Numbered from the stretch's first letter, positions 8,060 to 17,010 are shown. The stretch is 64,000 nucleotides of DNA from Paenibacillus sp. SC116 (GCF_024733555.1 NZ_JANIOF010000002.1:124001-188000), one strand, 5' to 3'. The notes: a model not told the origin generated them from the letters alone. Program-made: numbers and translations.

Positions 8060-8953
8060 TTACGCACGAGCTAGCATAGGAATCATTAGTTTGTTACTAG
8101 CAAATGGGTTTTCTTTGCTGCTTAACACAAAGAGGGTTGTATCTTCTTCATGTAAAGGTTCAATCGTACATTGCTCCGTTTGCTTTGGCGTAAATCTAAG
8201 GACAGCTAGCTTCGTATGTTCCTCAGCAACTGCGCTTACTATATTTTCTATGTTCTCATTTCCCTTAGAGAAAATATCGTAGCAAATCAACTGCTCGTCC
8301 TCTTGTCCCGCGATGACAATGGCATCGTACGAATCTACATAATAGATATTGTTGTTCAGCAGCTCCGTACAATAAAACATAAGAAGTTCTGTGTTGTTTT
8401 CGATCGGCAGTGCGGAAAACGGATTGCCGTATTTATAACAATCAAGCAGCAAATCAACATCCTGCGCAGAATCCATATCCAGCTTTCTTACAGTGGTACT
8501 GGAAGGCTGAATGTTCATCATCTTGTATTCGTATTCATCAGCTCTTTCAAATCCGAACTTCGGATAAAAATCAACAACACTGTCGTTAGCCAGTAAGAAA
8601 ATGGCGTCGCATTTGTCTGTCCACTCATCTAACACTTCGTTCATTATCCAACCGTTTAAGCCTTTCTGACGATAGGCAGCCGCAGTCATAACGGTTCCGA
8701 TCCCGATATATCGTCGTTTCTGCCCTTGCCATGTTGTATCAATCACGTTAACAGATACGTTGGAGACAACCGTATTTCCAGACAACAGTGCATATGTAAT
8801 GTATCGATCTCCCCAATATCCCTTCTGGTACCACGGTTCAAAATTGAGGTCGAATGTTTCTTTAGCAAGTTGAAAGAAGCTCAATCTCATTTGCTCATTG
8901 TCTTTGACGTTCGTAACATAATCATATGCAGTACCGTTAATCGTAACTTTCAT
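8060..8953 (-). CDS. GNAT-family N-acetyltransferase
   Basis: 297-residue protein whose N-terminal half is a GNAT domain. The acetyl-CoA loop region reads GIGTVMTAAAYRQKGLNGWIM (about residues 88-108), followed by FYPKFGFE, the usual C-terminal GNAT strand. The C-terminal half (about 150-297) is an extra domain that I cannot assign; two-part architecture and length are reminiscent of Eis-like multi-domain acetyltransferases. Start 8953 has GAGGTG upstream. The acceptor substrate is unknown. It is convergent with the YwnB-like gene and follows a short DUF1349-like fragment on the same strand. Confidence 0.8.
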   Translation of the reverse strand: MKVTINGTAYDYVTNVKDNEQMRLSFFQLAKETFDLNFEPWYQKGYWGDRYITYALLSGNTVVSNVSVNVIDTTWQGQKRRYIGIGTVMTAAAYRQKGLNGWIMNEVLDEWTDKCDAIFLLANDSVVDFYPKFGFERADEYEYKMMNIQPSSTTVRKLDMDSAQDVDLLLDCYKYGNPFSALPIENNTELLMFYCTELLNNNIYYVDSYDAIVIAGQEDEQLICYDIFSKGNENIENIVSAVAEEHTKLAVLRFTPKQTEQCTIEPLHEEDTTLFVLSSKENPFASNKLMIPMLARA

Positions 8954-8978
8954 AAGACACACCTCACTTATTTATGTG

Positions 8979-9146
8979 CTAGCCATTTACAATCCGTAAG
9001 CTCCATTTCTGTAAAGACGGCAGTAAAGGATGAGTTCTCAGGGCTGCATGCATATACGGCTCTGTTATCATTTCAATTCTATCTTCTTCGATTGTAAATC
9101 GATTGGGTTTATGCAGCCAGTAGAGTTGCTCTATATCGAATTTCAT
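8979..9146 (-). pseudogene. Short DUF1349-like N-terminal fragment
   Basis: A 55-codon frame with a good ribosome binding site (GGGGGTG six bases before the ATG at 9146). The first 30 residues, including DIEQLYWLHKPNRFTIEED and MITEP, resemble the opening of DUF1349 proteins, which run to about 190 residues. Similarity seems to end after ITEP, and the frame closes soon afterwards, 25 bases before the GNAT gene. I read it as the 5' remnant of a deleted gene. It could instead be a genuine small protein. Confidence 0.45.
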
Positions 9147-9310
9147 CGTTTCACCCCCGTCTCTTATACATAAATAGTACCAATTTACAAACTATATTGA
9201 AATCATGTCCTTTATTTTGTTACTCGCGTAAAATTTATTATAAATTTCTCGTTTGAATGTCACATTGTGGTAGGGATCGTTCGTTGTACAGGGTGAAAGG
9301 GGATGAGCAC

Positions 9311-9904
9311 GTGGATGATGCTGAGTTACGGCAGGCTATAGCAGATGTGCGGAGTGGTGATATCGAAAACTTCGAGCTCATTATGAAGCACTATCAAAAG
9401 TCGATTTTCCACTATTGTTATCATATGCTAGGTAATTACTCGGAAGCGGAAGACATTGCACAAGAGGTATTTTTGAAGGCGTTCCGTAAGTTGGAGAAAT
9501 ACAACGAGGAAATCCCATTCGGTGCATGGATCTACAAGATTGCTTACCATCAATGCATTGATGCGATTCGCAAACGGAAGCTAGTGAAGTATTTGCCCTT
9601 CTTCTATCGTGATGAGAAGGAAAACAAACCTGTGGATCAACAGATTGAAGCCCACTATTTTGATGAGTTCGTACATAAGGCCATGATGAAATTGTCTGTG
9701 GAAGAGCGGAACTTATTAATTTTGCGCTGTGTCGAGGATAAGAACTATCAGGAGATAAGCTTTATTTTGAATCAGAATAGTACAAGTCTTCGAAAAAAAT
9801 ATGAGCGTACGGCTGAAAAATTTCGAAAGTACTATGCGCAAGTGAAGGGAGTGGGAGCGGTTGACGCGGAACAACAATCAAGACTTGAAAAGACTTTTTC
9901 ATAA
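9311..9904 (+). CDS. ECF-type RNA polymerase sigma factor
   Basis: 197-residue sigma-70 family factor with region 2 (KHYQKSIFHYCYHMLGNYSEAEDIAQEVF region, about residues 23-55, including the typical DIAQEVFLKAF) and region 4 (LSVEERNLLILRCVEDKNYQEIS, about 125-150). It directs core polymerase to stress promoters. I chose the GTG at 9311, with AAAGGGG eight bases upstream; a frame from 9257 has no ribosome binding site. The C-terminal end overlaps the downstream putative anti-sigma gene by 44 bases, so the pair is translationally linked. Most likely held inactive by that membrane protein. Confidence 0.88.
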   Translation: MDDAELRQAIADVRSGDIENFELIMKHYQKSIFHYCYHMLGNYSEAEDIAQEVFLKAFRKLEKYNEEIPFGAWIYKIAYHQCIDAIRKRKLVKYLPFFYRDEKENKPVDQQIEAHYFDEFVHKAMMKLSVEERNLLILRCVEDKNYQEISFILNQNSTSLRKKYERTAEKFRKYYAQVKGVGAVDAEQQSRLEKTFS

Positions 9905-10817
9905 CCCACAGCTACCTGATATCGACTTGACTGAAAAAGTAATGAAGCGAATTTATGCAGAGCAGCAGCCCAAACGACGGTTTATGGTGAAGTACAGAAT
10001 AAGCTTTGTCATTGTAGCAGCATTATTGCTGACGGCATCAACGGCTGTCGCGATGGTTCAATATAATTTTATTAAAAATAAGCAGGGTGAAGTCGTCTAT
10101 CAGACTAAGCCATTGAGTGAATCTGATTTTCAAATTCCTAGTAAAGAAGAGAGTATGCGCACAGGGACGAGTGAGAGGCTAAAGCAGGAGCTACTGCCGA
10201 AAGGTTCAGCTGCCTACTTCTATGTCGTTCCTCATAATCCGAATAAGGAGTTGGATTTGAAGTTCACGCCGTTTACTTATACCGATATAGCGGATCTTCG
10301 AGCTGGTATGAAGGACAAATCCATTCCGATTGTAGATAGTTTGAATGAAACGTTAAAATTTCGAATTGCGGAAGTGTTCTATGCGCCAGAAGTATTGTCG
10401 AATCCTCCTACTCCGGAAGAAAAGGCTGAGATAGCGGAGAGGCTGCTTAAGCAAGCGGAGCTAGCAAAGAAAGACTATGCCATGATGCCATTAAAGTTCT
10501 CTGATCAGTTACTTCATATGCGCACAACATTCTCACATAGAGACAAAGTCATAGAGGTTACGATCAGGGAACACAATAAAGATGATGATGTAATCCCTGC
10601 AACTTATTGGGATGAAGATATCAAAATGAAACAGGAAGTGTTGACGGTAAACGGAGTAGAACTTCTTTACATCAAGTTTGAACAGAGCGGTTCATCACTT
10701 ATATGGGTTGATGATACTTCTGATTCTGAACATCAATATGTGTATGAGATTAGTGCGGTTTCAGGCAAGACAACGAAAGAAGAGTTAGTGGAAATGGCGC
10801 AATTGTATATGAAATAG
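9861..10817 (+). CDS. Putative membrane anti-sigma factor
   Basis: 318-residue protein. A basic cytoplasmic N-terminus (about 1-45), one transmembrane helix (about 46-66, FVIVAALLLTASTAVAMV) and a ~250-residue extracytoplasmic domain match the topology of ECF anti-sigma factors. No zinc-binding HxxxCxxC motif is seen, so it is not a ZAS-type anti-sigma. It starts with TTG inside the end of the sigma gene, with GGGAG just upstream. The role is inferred from the overlap and topology. The outer domain is unassigned. Confidence 0.7.
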   Translation: MTRNNNQDLKRLFHNPQLPDIDLTEKVMKRIYAEQQPKRRFMVKYRISFVIVAALLLTASTAVAMVQYNFIKNKQGEVVYQTKPLSESDFQIPSKEESMRTGTSERLKQELLPKGSAAYFYVVPHNPNKELDLKFTPFTYTDIADLRAGMKDKSIPIVDSLNETLKFRIAEVFYAPEVLSNPPTPEEKAEIAERLLKQAELAKKDYAMMPLKFSDQLLHMRTTFSHRDKVIEVTIREHNKDDDVIPATYWDEDIKMKQEVLTVNGVELLYIKFEQSGSSLIWVDDTSDSEHQYVYEISAVSGKTTKEELVEMAQLYMK

Positions 10818-10837
10818 TTGATAGCTGTGTGAGCTGA

Positions 10838-10874
10838 CACCGAAACGCAATCTCGCGTTTTGGTGTTATTTTAT
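10838..10874 (+). terminator. Intrinsic terminator of the sigma/anti-sigma operon
   Basis: CACCGAAACGC (10838-10848) pairs with GCGTTTTGGTG (10855-10865), followed by TTATTTTAT. Confidence 0.85.
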
Positions 10875-10972
10875 AATGCACGTGAGACCCTATTATACTT
10901 ACTATCATTTCACTTGGGGCATTCGTATACTTATGGGAGAGAAACAATCCTATGGATAAAGGAAGTAAGCGG

Positions 10973-11902
10973 ATGGATATACGACAACTAAAGTACTTTA
11001 TCGCAGTGGCAGAAGAACTTCATTTCAACCGTGCCGCCGTAAAATTGAATATGACACAGCCACCTCTTAGTCAACAAATTCAAGCTTTGGAAGCAGAGCT
11101 TGGCGTAAAGCTGTTGGAACGGAACAAGAGGCAAGTTCGTCTTACACCTGCGGGAGCTGTGTTTTTAGAAGAGGCTAAAATGATATTATCGCAATTGGAG
11201 TGGTCGGTTAAAGCGACACAACAGGCTAGCAGAGGAATAATGGGACATCTAATTATTGCGTTTGTAGACTCAGCTGCTGGAGATTCAATGGTTGATATTC
11301 TGAAAGCTTTTCGGGAGCGTTTTCCACAAATACAGCTTACTTTACGAGAAATGACTTCTGCCCATCAAGAGCAGGCCTTGCTCGACGGAACGATTCATGT
11401 AGGCTTTCTCCGTTCCATCGAGCCAGCCAGAAATATTGAATATCGTACGTTTACAAGTGAAACCCTTGTTGCTGTATTACCCGAACAGCATCCGTTAGCC
11501 AGACGGCGTGACCTATCCGTTAAGTCGTTGGAAGGTGAGCCATTTATCTTATCTCCACGTCATCTGGGGGTTCCGCTGCATAATCTCATTATTCGTTTTT
11601 GCGCACAACATGAGGTGTACCCTAATGTTGTACAAGAAGCTATACAAATGTATACCATTGTAAACTTGGTAGCAGCCAACCTGGGTGTTTCCATCGTTCC
11701 TTCTTCTGTTTCCGTATTCCAGCGTAGTGGTGTTGTATTCCGTCCGTTTGTAGAAACTACGCCGCCAGTTCCGCTTTATGCAGCTTGGAGAACGGACACG
11801 GATAAGATTGTATTATCGGCCTTTCTTGAGACCATGGAAGCTATATGTTCTCGGGCAATCGATCGTAATGTCGATAGTAGTACTGAACGTAATTCTCTGT
11901 AA
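10973..11902 (+). CDS. LysR-type transcriptional regulator
   Basis: 309-residue LTTR. The winged HTH spans about residues 1-60 (MDIRQLKYFIAVAEELHF, then MTQPPLSQQIQALEAELG) and the LysR substrate domain about 90-290. The sequence style is that of the AlsR/BenM/CbbR group, which senses small acids; the effector is unknown. Start 10973 follows AAGGA by nine bases; an ATG at 10952 would add seven residues and also has GGGAGAG upstream, so the exact start is open. It is convergent with the aldo/keto reductase gene, the stops only 12 bases apart. No divergent target gene is next to it. Confidence 0.87.
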   Translation: MDIRQLKYFIAVAEELHFNRAAVKLNMTQPPLSQQIQALEAELGVKLLERNKRQVRLTPAGAVFLEEAKMILSQLEWSVKATQQASRGIMGHLIIAFVDSAAGDSMVDILKAFRERFPQIQLTLREMTSAHQEQALLDGTIHVGFLRSIEPARNIEYRTFTSETLVAVLPEQHPLARRRDLSVKSLEGEPFILSPRHLGVPLHNLIIRFCAQHEVYPNVVQEAIQMYTIVNLVAANLGVSIVPSSVSVFQRSGVVFRPFVETTPPVPLYAAWRTDTDKIVLSAFLETMEAICSRAIDRNVDSSTERNSL

Positions 11903-11914
11903 TTAACTCGTTTA

Positions 11915-12904
11915 TCAACCCGTTTTAGTGGGATCGCGTTCAACTAGACCATCTAATATATCATCGATTTGTATCAACATGTCGGGGTCAAGACGAACCC
12001 CTGCGGCCTTGACGTTTTCCTCGACTTGTTCAGGCTTGGACGCTCCAATAATAGCGGATGATACGTGTGGGTTTTGAAGTACCCATGCTATCGCTAGTTG
12101 CGGTAGCGTCAATCCAGCCTCCTGTGCAAGGGAGGAGAGCCTCGACACAGCATGTAATACCTCAGTTCGCATCCATTGGCCGACCAATCGATCGAAAAAT
12201 GGAGCTCCCGCCGAAGTGGATGCACGCGATCCTTGTGGTACCGGTTGGTCCGGTGCATATTTACCGGATAGAATTCCTTGTGCAAGCGGTGACCAGACTA
12301 CTTGCCCGATTCCCTCTCGTTCGCAGACGGGAACGACCTCTGCATCAATAACACGCCATAACATCGAATATTGTGGTTGACTGGCTATGAGGGGAACTTT
12401 CAACTCACGTGCCAATGCAGCTCCCTGTGATATTTGTTCTGCCGTCCACTCGCTTACTCCGACATATAAAATTTTGCCTTGTCGCACGAGATCGGAGAAC
12501 GCCAAAAACGTTTCTTCAAGGGGCACTGTCGGATCAAAGCGATGAGCATAATAGACATCGATATAATCGGTCTGCAATCTATTTAGTGAAGCATGGCAGG
12601 CTTCGATAATATGCTTGCGGGAGAGTCCTCTATCGTTGTGACCAGTCCCTGTTGGATGATATACCTTCGTACACAGCTCGATACTTTCTCGACGAACTCC
12701 TTGTAGCGCTTGGCTTAGCACCACTTCTGCTTTCGTATCCGAATACACGTCTGCGGTATCAAATGTAGTAATGCCTGCATCTAGCGCAGCACGTACACAA
12801 GCATGAGCCGTATCATTGTCCACTTGAGCACCATGGGTAATCCAATTTCCGAAAGCAATCTCGCTTACGGATAATCCGCTGTTACCTACTCTTCGATGAT
12901 TCAT
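11915..12904 (-). CDS. Aldo/keto reductase, voltage-channel beta-subunit-like
   Basis: 329-residue (beta/alpha)8 NADPH-dependent oxidoreductase. The catalytic tetrad can be placed: Asp in FDTADVYSDTKAE, Tyr in the same segment, Lys in CTKVYHP, and His in YYAHRFDP. The C-terminal nucleotide-binding part holds AIIGASKPEQVEEN. This style matches the AKR6/KCNAB-like and YghZ-like subset that reduces small aldehydes. GGAGGGAGTAGA precedes the start. It has no co-oriented neighbour; the 413 bases upstream of it lead to gapB. Confidence 0.9.
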   Translation of the reverse strand: MNHRRVGNSGLSVSEIAFGNWITHGAQVDNDTAHACVRAALDAGITTFDTADVYSDTKAEVVLSQALQGVRRESIELCTKVYHPTGTGHNDRGLSRKHIIEACHASLNRLQTDYIDVYYAHRFDPTVPLEETFLAFSDLVRQGKILYVGVSEWTAEQISQGAALARELKVPLIASQPQYSMLWRVIDAEVVPVCEREGIGQVVWSPLAQGILSGKYAPDQPVPQGSRASTSAGAPFFDRLVGQWMRTEVLHAVSRLSSLAQEAGLTLPQLAIAWVLQNPHVSSAIIGASKPEQVEENVKAAGVRLDPDMLIQIDDILDGLVERDPTKTG

Positions 12905-13317
12905 TTTTATCTACTCCCTCCGCTTCTTACTGTTAGTTTGAGAAACAATATGATTATAACGAGCCATCACTAATAGGTGAAATATTGGATTATATATGTT
13001 GTAATACGAAAAAAATATTAATCGTTCACTTTTATTGTTATAAGGGCAATATACAGTGCAGAAGTTACGGTTACGCAAGAAAGATTGCAGGTAAGTACAC
13101 ATTACAGGTCCAATTAGCTTCGTTTGCAGCTAATATGGGTCCTTTTTGTGTATCACAATAACAATAATGCAAGATGGATACGACTTTTATACTACTTTAA
13201 TAGGCGATTTATTTTAAATATTGTACATTAAATAATTATTTATGATGATTATATATTGATTAATGGTAAGATATATTATACATTATACGTACAATATACA
13301 GAAAAGAGTGATCTGCG
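12905..13317. other. Intergenic region before gapB
   Basis: AT-rich divergent control region between the aldo/keto reductase and gapB. It contains an orphan plus-strand terminator (13105-13147), and an A+T-rich stretch at about 13195-13300 that presumably carries the gapB promoter. I could not fix a single promoter or a CcpN site with confidence. Confidence 0.5.
13105..13147 (+). terminator. Orphan terminator-like hairpin upstream of gapB
   Basis: ATTAGCT and AGCTAAT form the top of the stem, continued imperfectly by AGGTCC/GGGTCCT, then TTTTT. No plus-strand gene precedes it within this intergenic region, so it may end a small RNA. Confidence 0.5.
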
Positions 13318-14340
13318 ATGCGTGTAGCGGTTAGCGGTACGGGCCGAATTGGACGATTGTTTCTCAGGAAAGCACTTTTGATGTCTTCACAGTCTTTAGA
13401 AGTAGCAGTTATCAACTCGACGACTCCACCAGCAACTCTTTCGCATTTACTGCAGTATGATTCGGTCCATGGCAAATGGGCAGCAGAAGTTCACGCTGAC
13501 GAACTAGGTTTGATCGTAAATGGGCGTTATATTCCCGTTATCTCGGAGCGTAATCCTGAGAAGCTTCCTTGGGCGTCTTACCATATTGATCTCGTCGTTG
13601 ATGCGACAGGAAAGTTTAACGACCGTGCCGGTGCAGAGAAACATATGGCCGCCGGTGCAAAGCGAGTACTTGTTACTGCTCCGGGCAAAGGCGCAGACGC
13701 TACGATTGTAATGGGCGTCAACGAGGAGAGCTACGATCCAGACCAGCATGTATTTGTTTCAACCGCTTCCTGTACGACCAATTGTCTTGCACCTGTTCTT
13801 TCTGTATTAGATACGGAGTATGGCGTCAAACAAGGCTGGATGACGACGGTTCATGCTTATACGAGCGACCAGAATCATCTGGATAATCCCCATAAAGATT
13901 TAAGACGTGCTAGAAGCTGCACCAGTTCTATTATTCCTACTTCTACTGGCGTAGGTAAGGCTCTCAAAGAAGTATTGCCACACCTCGCTCACGCGATTGA
14001 TGGCGTGTCGTTACGTGTTCCTACACCGAATGTCTCGTTGATTGACCTGACGGTTCAACTTGGTCGAGAAGCGACAACTGACGAGGTACGGGACAGCTTC
14101 CGCATAAAATCGCGAGGGAAGATGGGGAGCGTGCTTGGCTATACGGAGCTTCCTTTGGTGTCATCCGATTACATTGGCGACGATAAGTCCGCTATTGTTG
14201 ATGGCTTGAGCATAATGAGCAGGGGCGATCAAGTGAAGCTAATGGCGTGGTATGACAATGAATGGGCCTACGCCTCACGTGTGTACGACTTTATTTGCTT
14301 TGCGCATGCTGTTGAGAAGGAAGCTATTCCTGTAGGCTGA
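13318..14340 (+). CDS. gapB: Glyceraldehyde-3-phosphate dehydrogenase, gluconeogenic GapB type
   Basis: 340-residue GAPDH that interconverts 1,3-bisphosphoglycerate and glyceraldehyde-3-phosphate. The N-terminal dinucleotide fold has GTGRIGR; the catalytic Cys152 lies in SASCTTNCLAP and His179 in TTVHAYT. After the second strand the sequence reads INSTT, not the IND of NAD-specific glycolytic enzymes; losing the Asp favours NADP and fits a GapB role. It lies directly before ccpN, whose protein represses gapB in Bacillus subtilis. GAAAAGAGTGAT gives a modest ribosome binding site before the ATG. Confidence 0.9.
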   Translation: MRVAVSGTGRIGRLFLRKALLMSSQSLEVAVINSTTPPATLSHLLQYDSVHGKWAAEVHADELGLIVNGRYIPVISERNPEKLPWASYHIDLVVDATGKFNDRAGAEKHMAAGAKRVLVTAPGKGADATIVMGVNEESYDPDQHVFVSTASCTTNCLAPVLSVLDTEYGVKQGWMTTVHAYTSDQNHLDNPHKDLRRARSCTSSIIPTSTGVGKALKEVLPHLAHAIDGVSLRVPTPNVSLIDLTVQLGREATTDEVRDSFRIKSRGKMGSVLGYTELPLVSSDYIGDDKSAIVDGLSIMSRGDQVKLMAWYDNEWAYASRVYDFICFAHAVEKEAIPVG

Positions 14341-14512
14341 TAGCAAGCATGCAGGAGATACACCAATGTACCATGGATGGTATCAGGCTCTCATGTAGAT
14401 ATATAAATGGATGTATTTAACAAGGAAGCGTTGAAGTATGACACGATTTATGAAATTATGTAGATTATATAGATACTAGCTGTGAAAAATAGAGAGTGGA
14501 GGAGGAGCTTAT

Positions 14513-15169
14513 ATCGAACTAACAGCGAGACAAAATGAGTTGTTGACCCTAATCCAGCGCAATGCGCCGATTACAGGGGAAATGTTGGCTGAAATGCTAG
14601 GTGTATCGCGACCGACTTTGCGGTCAGACTTAGCGATATTGGCGATGCTGGGTTTGGTTGAAGCGAAGCCTAAAGTCGGCTACTTCCCTGGTAAGAAGCT
14701 TCAGCGAGAAATGCCGCAATTCGCGAAAGTGCTCGATTTGCGGGTAAAAGATGTGATGAGCTTGCCGCAAGTTGTGCGCAACTCAGCTACCGTCTCAGAT
14801 GCTGCGGTCATGATCTTTATGCAGGATGTTGGTAGTCTTGCCGTGCTTGACGAGGAGGATTTGCTTACAGGCGTTGTGTCGCGGAAAGATCTGTTGAAGG
14901 TACTTCTTGCAGGTGGAACGACGGCAGCCCAACTGCCTATCGTGACAGCGATGACGCGACAAGCCAGCATCATTACGTTAGATCCAGAGGCTAGCTTGTT
15001 GGAAGCATCGCGGACGTTGAACCGTCACCATATTGACGGAGTTCCTGTTGTGAAGGCTGTTAAAGACAGCAAGGGTGATCTTCGTTCGGAAGTGGTAGGC
15101 AGATTAACGAGGAAGCATTTGACGATGATCTTTGCGGATCTGCTGGAGTCAATGGCGGGGACGGAATGA
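14513..15169 (+). CDS. ccpN: CcpN repressor of gluconeogenic genes (HTH plus CBS pair), non-canonical start
   Basis: About 218-residue repressor of gapB and pckA-type genes, active on glycolytic carbon sources. The N-terminal HTH (ITGEMLAEMLGVSRPTLRSDLAIL) is followed by two CBS domains (about 75-205), which sense nucleotides in this family. Homology to CcpN begins with IELTARQNELL, but no ATG, GTG or TTG is in frame before it. The strong GGAGGAGG at 14498-14505 points to ATC at 14513 as start. The first in-frame canonical codon, TTG 14540, has no ribosome binding site and would remove conserved residues. It lies between gapB and its modulator PPSR. Confidence 0.85.
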   Translation: MELTARQNELLTLIQRNAPITGEMLAEMLGVSRPTLRSDLAILAMLGLVEAKPKVGYFPGKKLQREMPQFAKVLDLRVKDVMSLPQVVRNSATVSDAAVMIFMQDVGSLAVLDEEDLLTGVVSRKDLLKVLLAGGTTAAQLPIVTAMTRQASIITLDPEASLLEASRTLNRHHIDGVPVVKAVKDSKGDLRSEVVGRLTRKHLTMIFADLLESMAGTE

Positions 15170-15193
15170 TATGACGACTATGGGGGTTCGCAT

Positions 15194-15997
15194 ATGACAA
15201 TGCAACGAAAGCAAGTCGTCTACATCTGCTCAGATGCAACGGGGGAAACGGCTGAAGCGGTGACGAAGGCGACAGCAAGGCAGTTTGGTGATGGAAAAGT
15301 TAACATTGTTCGATACGGTCAAATTAAGCACGAAGACGATATACGGCGTATTGCCGATGAAGCGGCTGAAGCCGGTGGATTTATTGCATACACGTTGGTA
15401 CAGCCTGAATTAAGAGAAACGATGAAGATGGAAGGGGTTCGTGCAGGTGTGCGAACCGTCGATATCCTTGGGCCTATGATGCAGGCCTTCGTCGATACGT
15501 TTCATGATTCGCCTCATCGACAACCTGGACTTATGTATCAAATCGATGATGAATATTATCGTCGAATCGAAGCGATTGAATTTGCTATCCGCTGTGACGA
15601 TGGCAAGTATGTCAAAGGCTATGAGGAAGCAGATGTCGTACTGCTTGGTGTTTCTCGTACGTCCAAGACACCACTGAGTATGGTTCTTGCCCATAAAGGG
15701 CTGCGTGTTGCCAATTTTCCTATCGCACCTGAGGCAAAGCCTCCGGAGGAATTGTTCCGTATTCCATCCGATCGGATCGTTGGTCTAATGATGGACGCGA
15801 GCATATTGCAGCGAGTACGCAGTGAGCATCTGAAGTGGTTAGGCTTGCCTGAAGGTGCGCAATATGCGCAGTTGAACCGAATCCAAGAAGAACTAGATTA
15901 TGCTCAGCAGTTAATGAACAAGCTGGAATGTCGGGTCATTGATGTAACAGGCAAAGCGATTGAAGAAACCGCAGGCATGATTATGAATCGTGACTAA
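15194..15997 (+). CDS. yqfL: Bifunctional kinase/pyrophosphorylase PPSR, YqfL
   Basis: 267-residue DUF299 protein. In this family it phosphorylates and dephosphorylates pyruvate phosphate dikinase or PEP synthase, and in Bacillus subtilis YqfL modulates CcpN. The N-terminus reads YICSDATGETAEAV, and the P-loop GVSRTSKTP lies at residues 152-160. The length is standard. The gene starts 24 bases after ccpN stops, behind a GGGGG ribosome binding site, so the pair is probably one transcript, matching the Bacillus arrangement. No PPDK gene is in the window, so its regulatory target here is probably CcpN itself. Confidence 0.93.
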   Translation: MTMQRKQVVYICSDATGETAEAVTKATARQFGDGKVNIVRYGQIKHEDDIRRIADEAAEAGGFIAYTLVQPELRETMKMEGVRAGVRTVDILGPMMQAFVDTFHDSPHRQPGLMYQIDDEYYRRIEAIEFAIRCDDGKYVKGYEEADVVLLGVSRTSKTPLSMVLAHKGLRVANFPIAPEAKPPEELFRIPSDRIVGLMMDASILQRVRSEHLKWLGLPEGAQYAQLNRIQEELDYAQQLMNKLECRVIDVTGKAIEETAGMIMNRD

Positions 15998-16012
15998 AAT
16001 GGGGGCATCGAT

Positions 16013-16999
16013 ATGGAGCGCGAATTATCTTTGGAGATTGTGCGAGTAACGGAGTTGGCAGCATTGGCTTCCGCTCCATGGACAGGTCGAGGCAACAAGA
16101 ACGCTGCGGATGATGCAGCGACGCAAGCGATGCGAGCCATGTTTGATTCGGTCTCGATCCAAGGAACCGTCGTTATCGGTGAAGGGGAAATGGATGAAGC
16201 ACCGATGCTCTATATTGGTGAGCGAGTCGGAAGCATGGATGGTCCAGAGGTTGATGTGGCTGTCGATCCTTTGGAGGGCACCGAGATCGTTGCTAAAGGG
16301 CTAAACAATGCGTTATCTGTCATCGCCATCGCGAACAAAGGCTGCTTGCTGCATGCGCCTGATATTTATATGGAGAAGCTGGCTGTCGGCCCTGCACTCG
16401 TAGACAAAGTAAAATTAGACGATCCTATCGATGTTACGCTTCAAAAAGCGTCAAAGCATTTGAATAAGCCTATTTCAGAAATAACCGTCATGATCCTTGA
16501 TCGTGAGCGACATGCAGAGATGATTCAGACGCTGCGCCATATGGGAGCTCGTATTAAGCTGTTGAGCGATGGAGACGTAGCGGGTGCGATGGCGCCTGCC
16601 TTTCCTGAGACAGGCATTGATATGTACGTAGGATCAGGCGGTGCACCGGAAGGTGTACTTGCAGCTGCTGCGCTCAAGTGTCTCGGCGGCCAGATTCAAG
16701 GTCGCTTAATGCCGGCCACTACTGTGGATTATGAGCGCTGCAAGTTTATGGGCATGGATGATCCGCTGAAAGTGCTGACGATGGATGATATGGTTGGCAC
16801 GGAGGATGTTATCTTTGCGGCAACGGGCATTACACCTGGGGAGTTTCTAGAGGGAGTCCGCTATTTACCGGGTAATCGTGTAGAGACTCACTCTATGGTT
16901 ATGCGTGCCGCTACGCGAACGATCCGCCATATTAAATCGCTGCACTATATTCCGAATAAGCCCTTATTGGATGTGGTTCAGAGAGCCCAATGTTCATAG
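16013..16999 (+). CDS. glpX: Fructose-1,6-bisphosphatase class II (GlpX)
   Basis: 328-residue cytoplasmic phosphatase that makes fructose-6-phosphate, an irreversible step of gluconeogenesis. Class II motifs are present: WTGRGNKNAADDAAT near residue 23, VIGEGEMDEAPMLYIGE, the metal/phosphate motif VDPLEGT, and GSGGAPEGVLAAAAL in the second half. It follows yqfL by 15 bases and so belongs to the ccpN-yqfL transcript. Together with gapB this makes a compact gluconeogenic block. Confidence 0.95.
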   Translation: MERELSLEIVRVTELAALASAPWTGRGNKNAADDAATQAMRAMFDSVSIQGTVVIGEGEMDEAPMLYIGERVGSMDGPEVDVAVDPLEGTEIVAKGLNNALSVIAIANKGCLLHAPDIYMEKLAVGPALVDKVKLDDPIDVTLQKASKHLNKPISEITVMILDRERHAEMIQTLRHMGARIKLLSDGDVAGAMAPAFPETGIDMYVGSGGAPEGVLAAAALKCLGGQIQGRLMPATTVDYERCKFMGMDDPLKVLTMDDMVGTEDVIFAATGITPGEFLEGVRYLPGNRVETHSMVMRAATRTIRHIKSLHYIPNKPLLDVVQRAQCS

Positions 17000-17010
17000 G
17001 GAACACATAA

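Noticed and set aside
9257-9310. Longer N-terminus for the ECF sigma factor
   Set aside because: No ribosome binding site before the upstream ATG; the GTG at 9311 is preceded by AAAGGGG.
12911-13102. 63-codon minus-strand frame upstream of the aldo/keto reductase
   Set aside because: AT-rich, Tyr/Asn/Phe-rich random-looking translation lying in a control region.
13195-13317. CcpN operator at the gapB promoter
   Set aside because: I compared the remembered CcpN consensus with the AT-rich stretch and found no convincing match.
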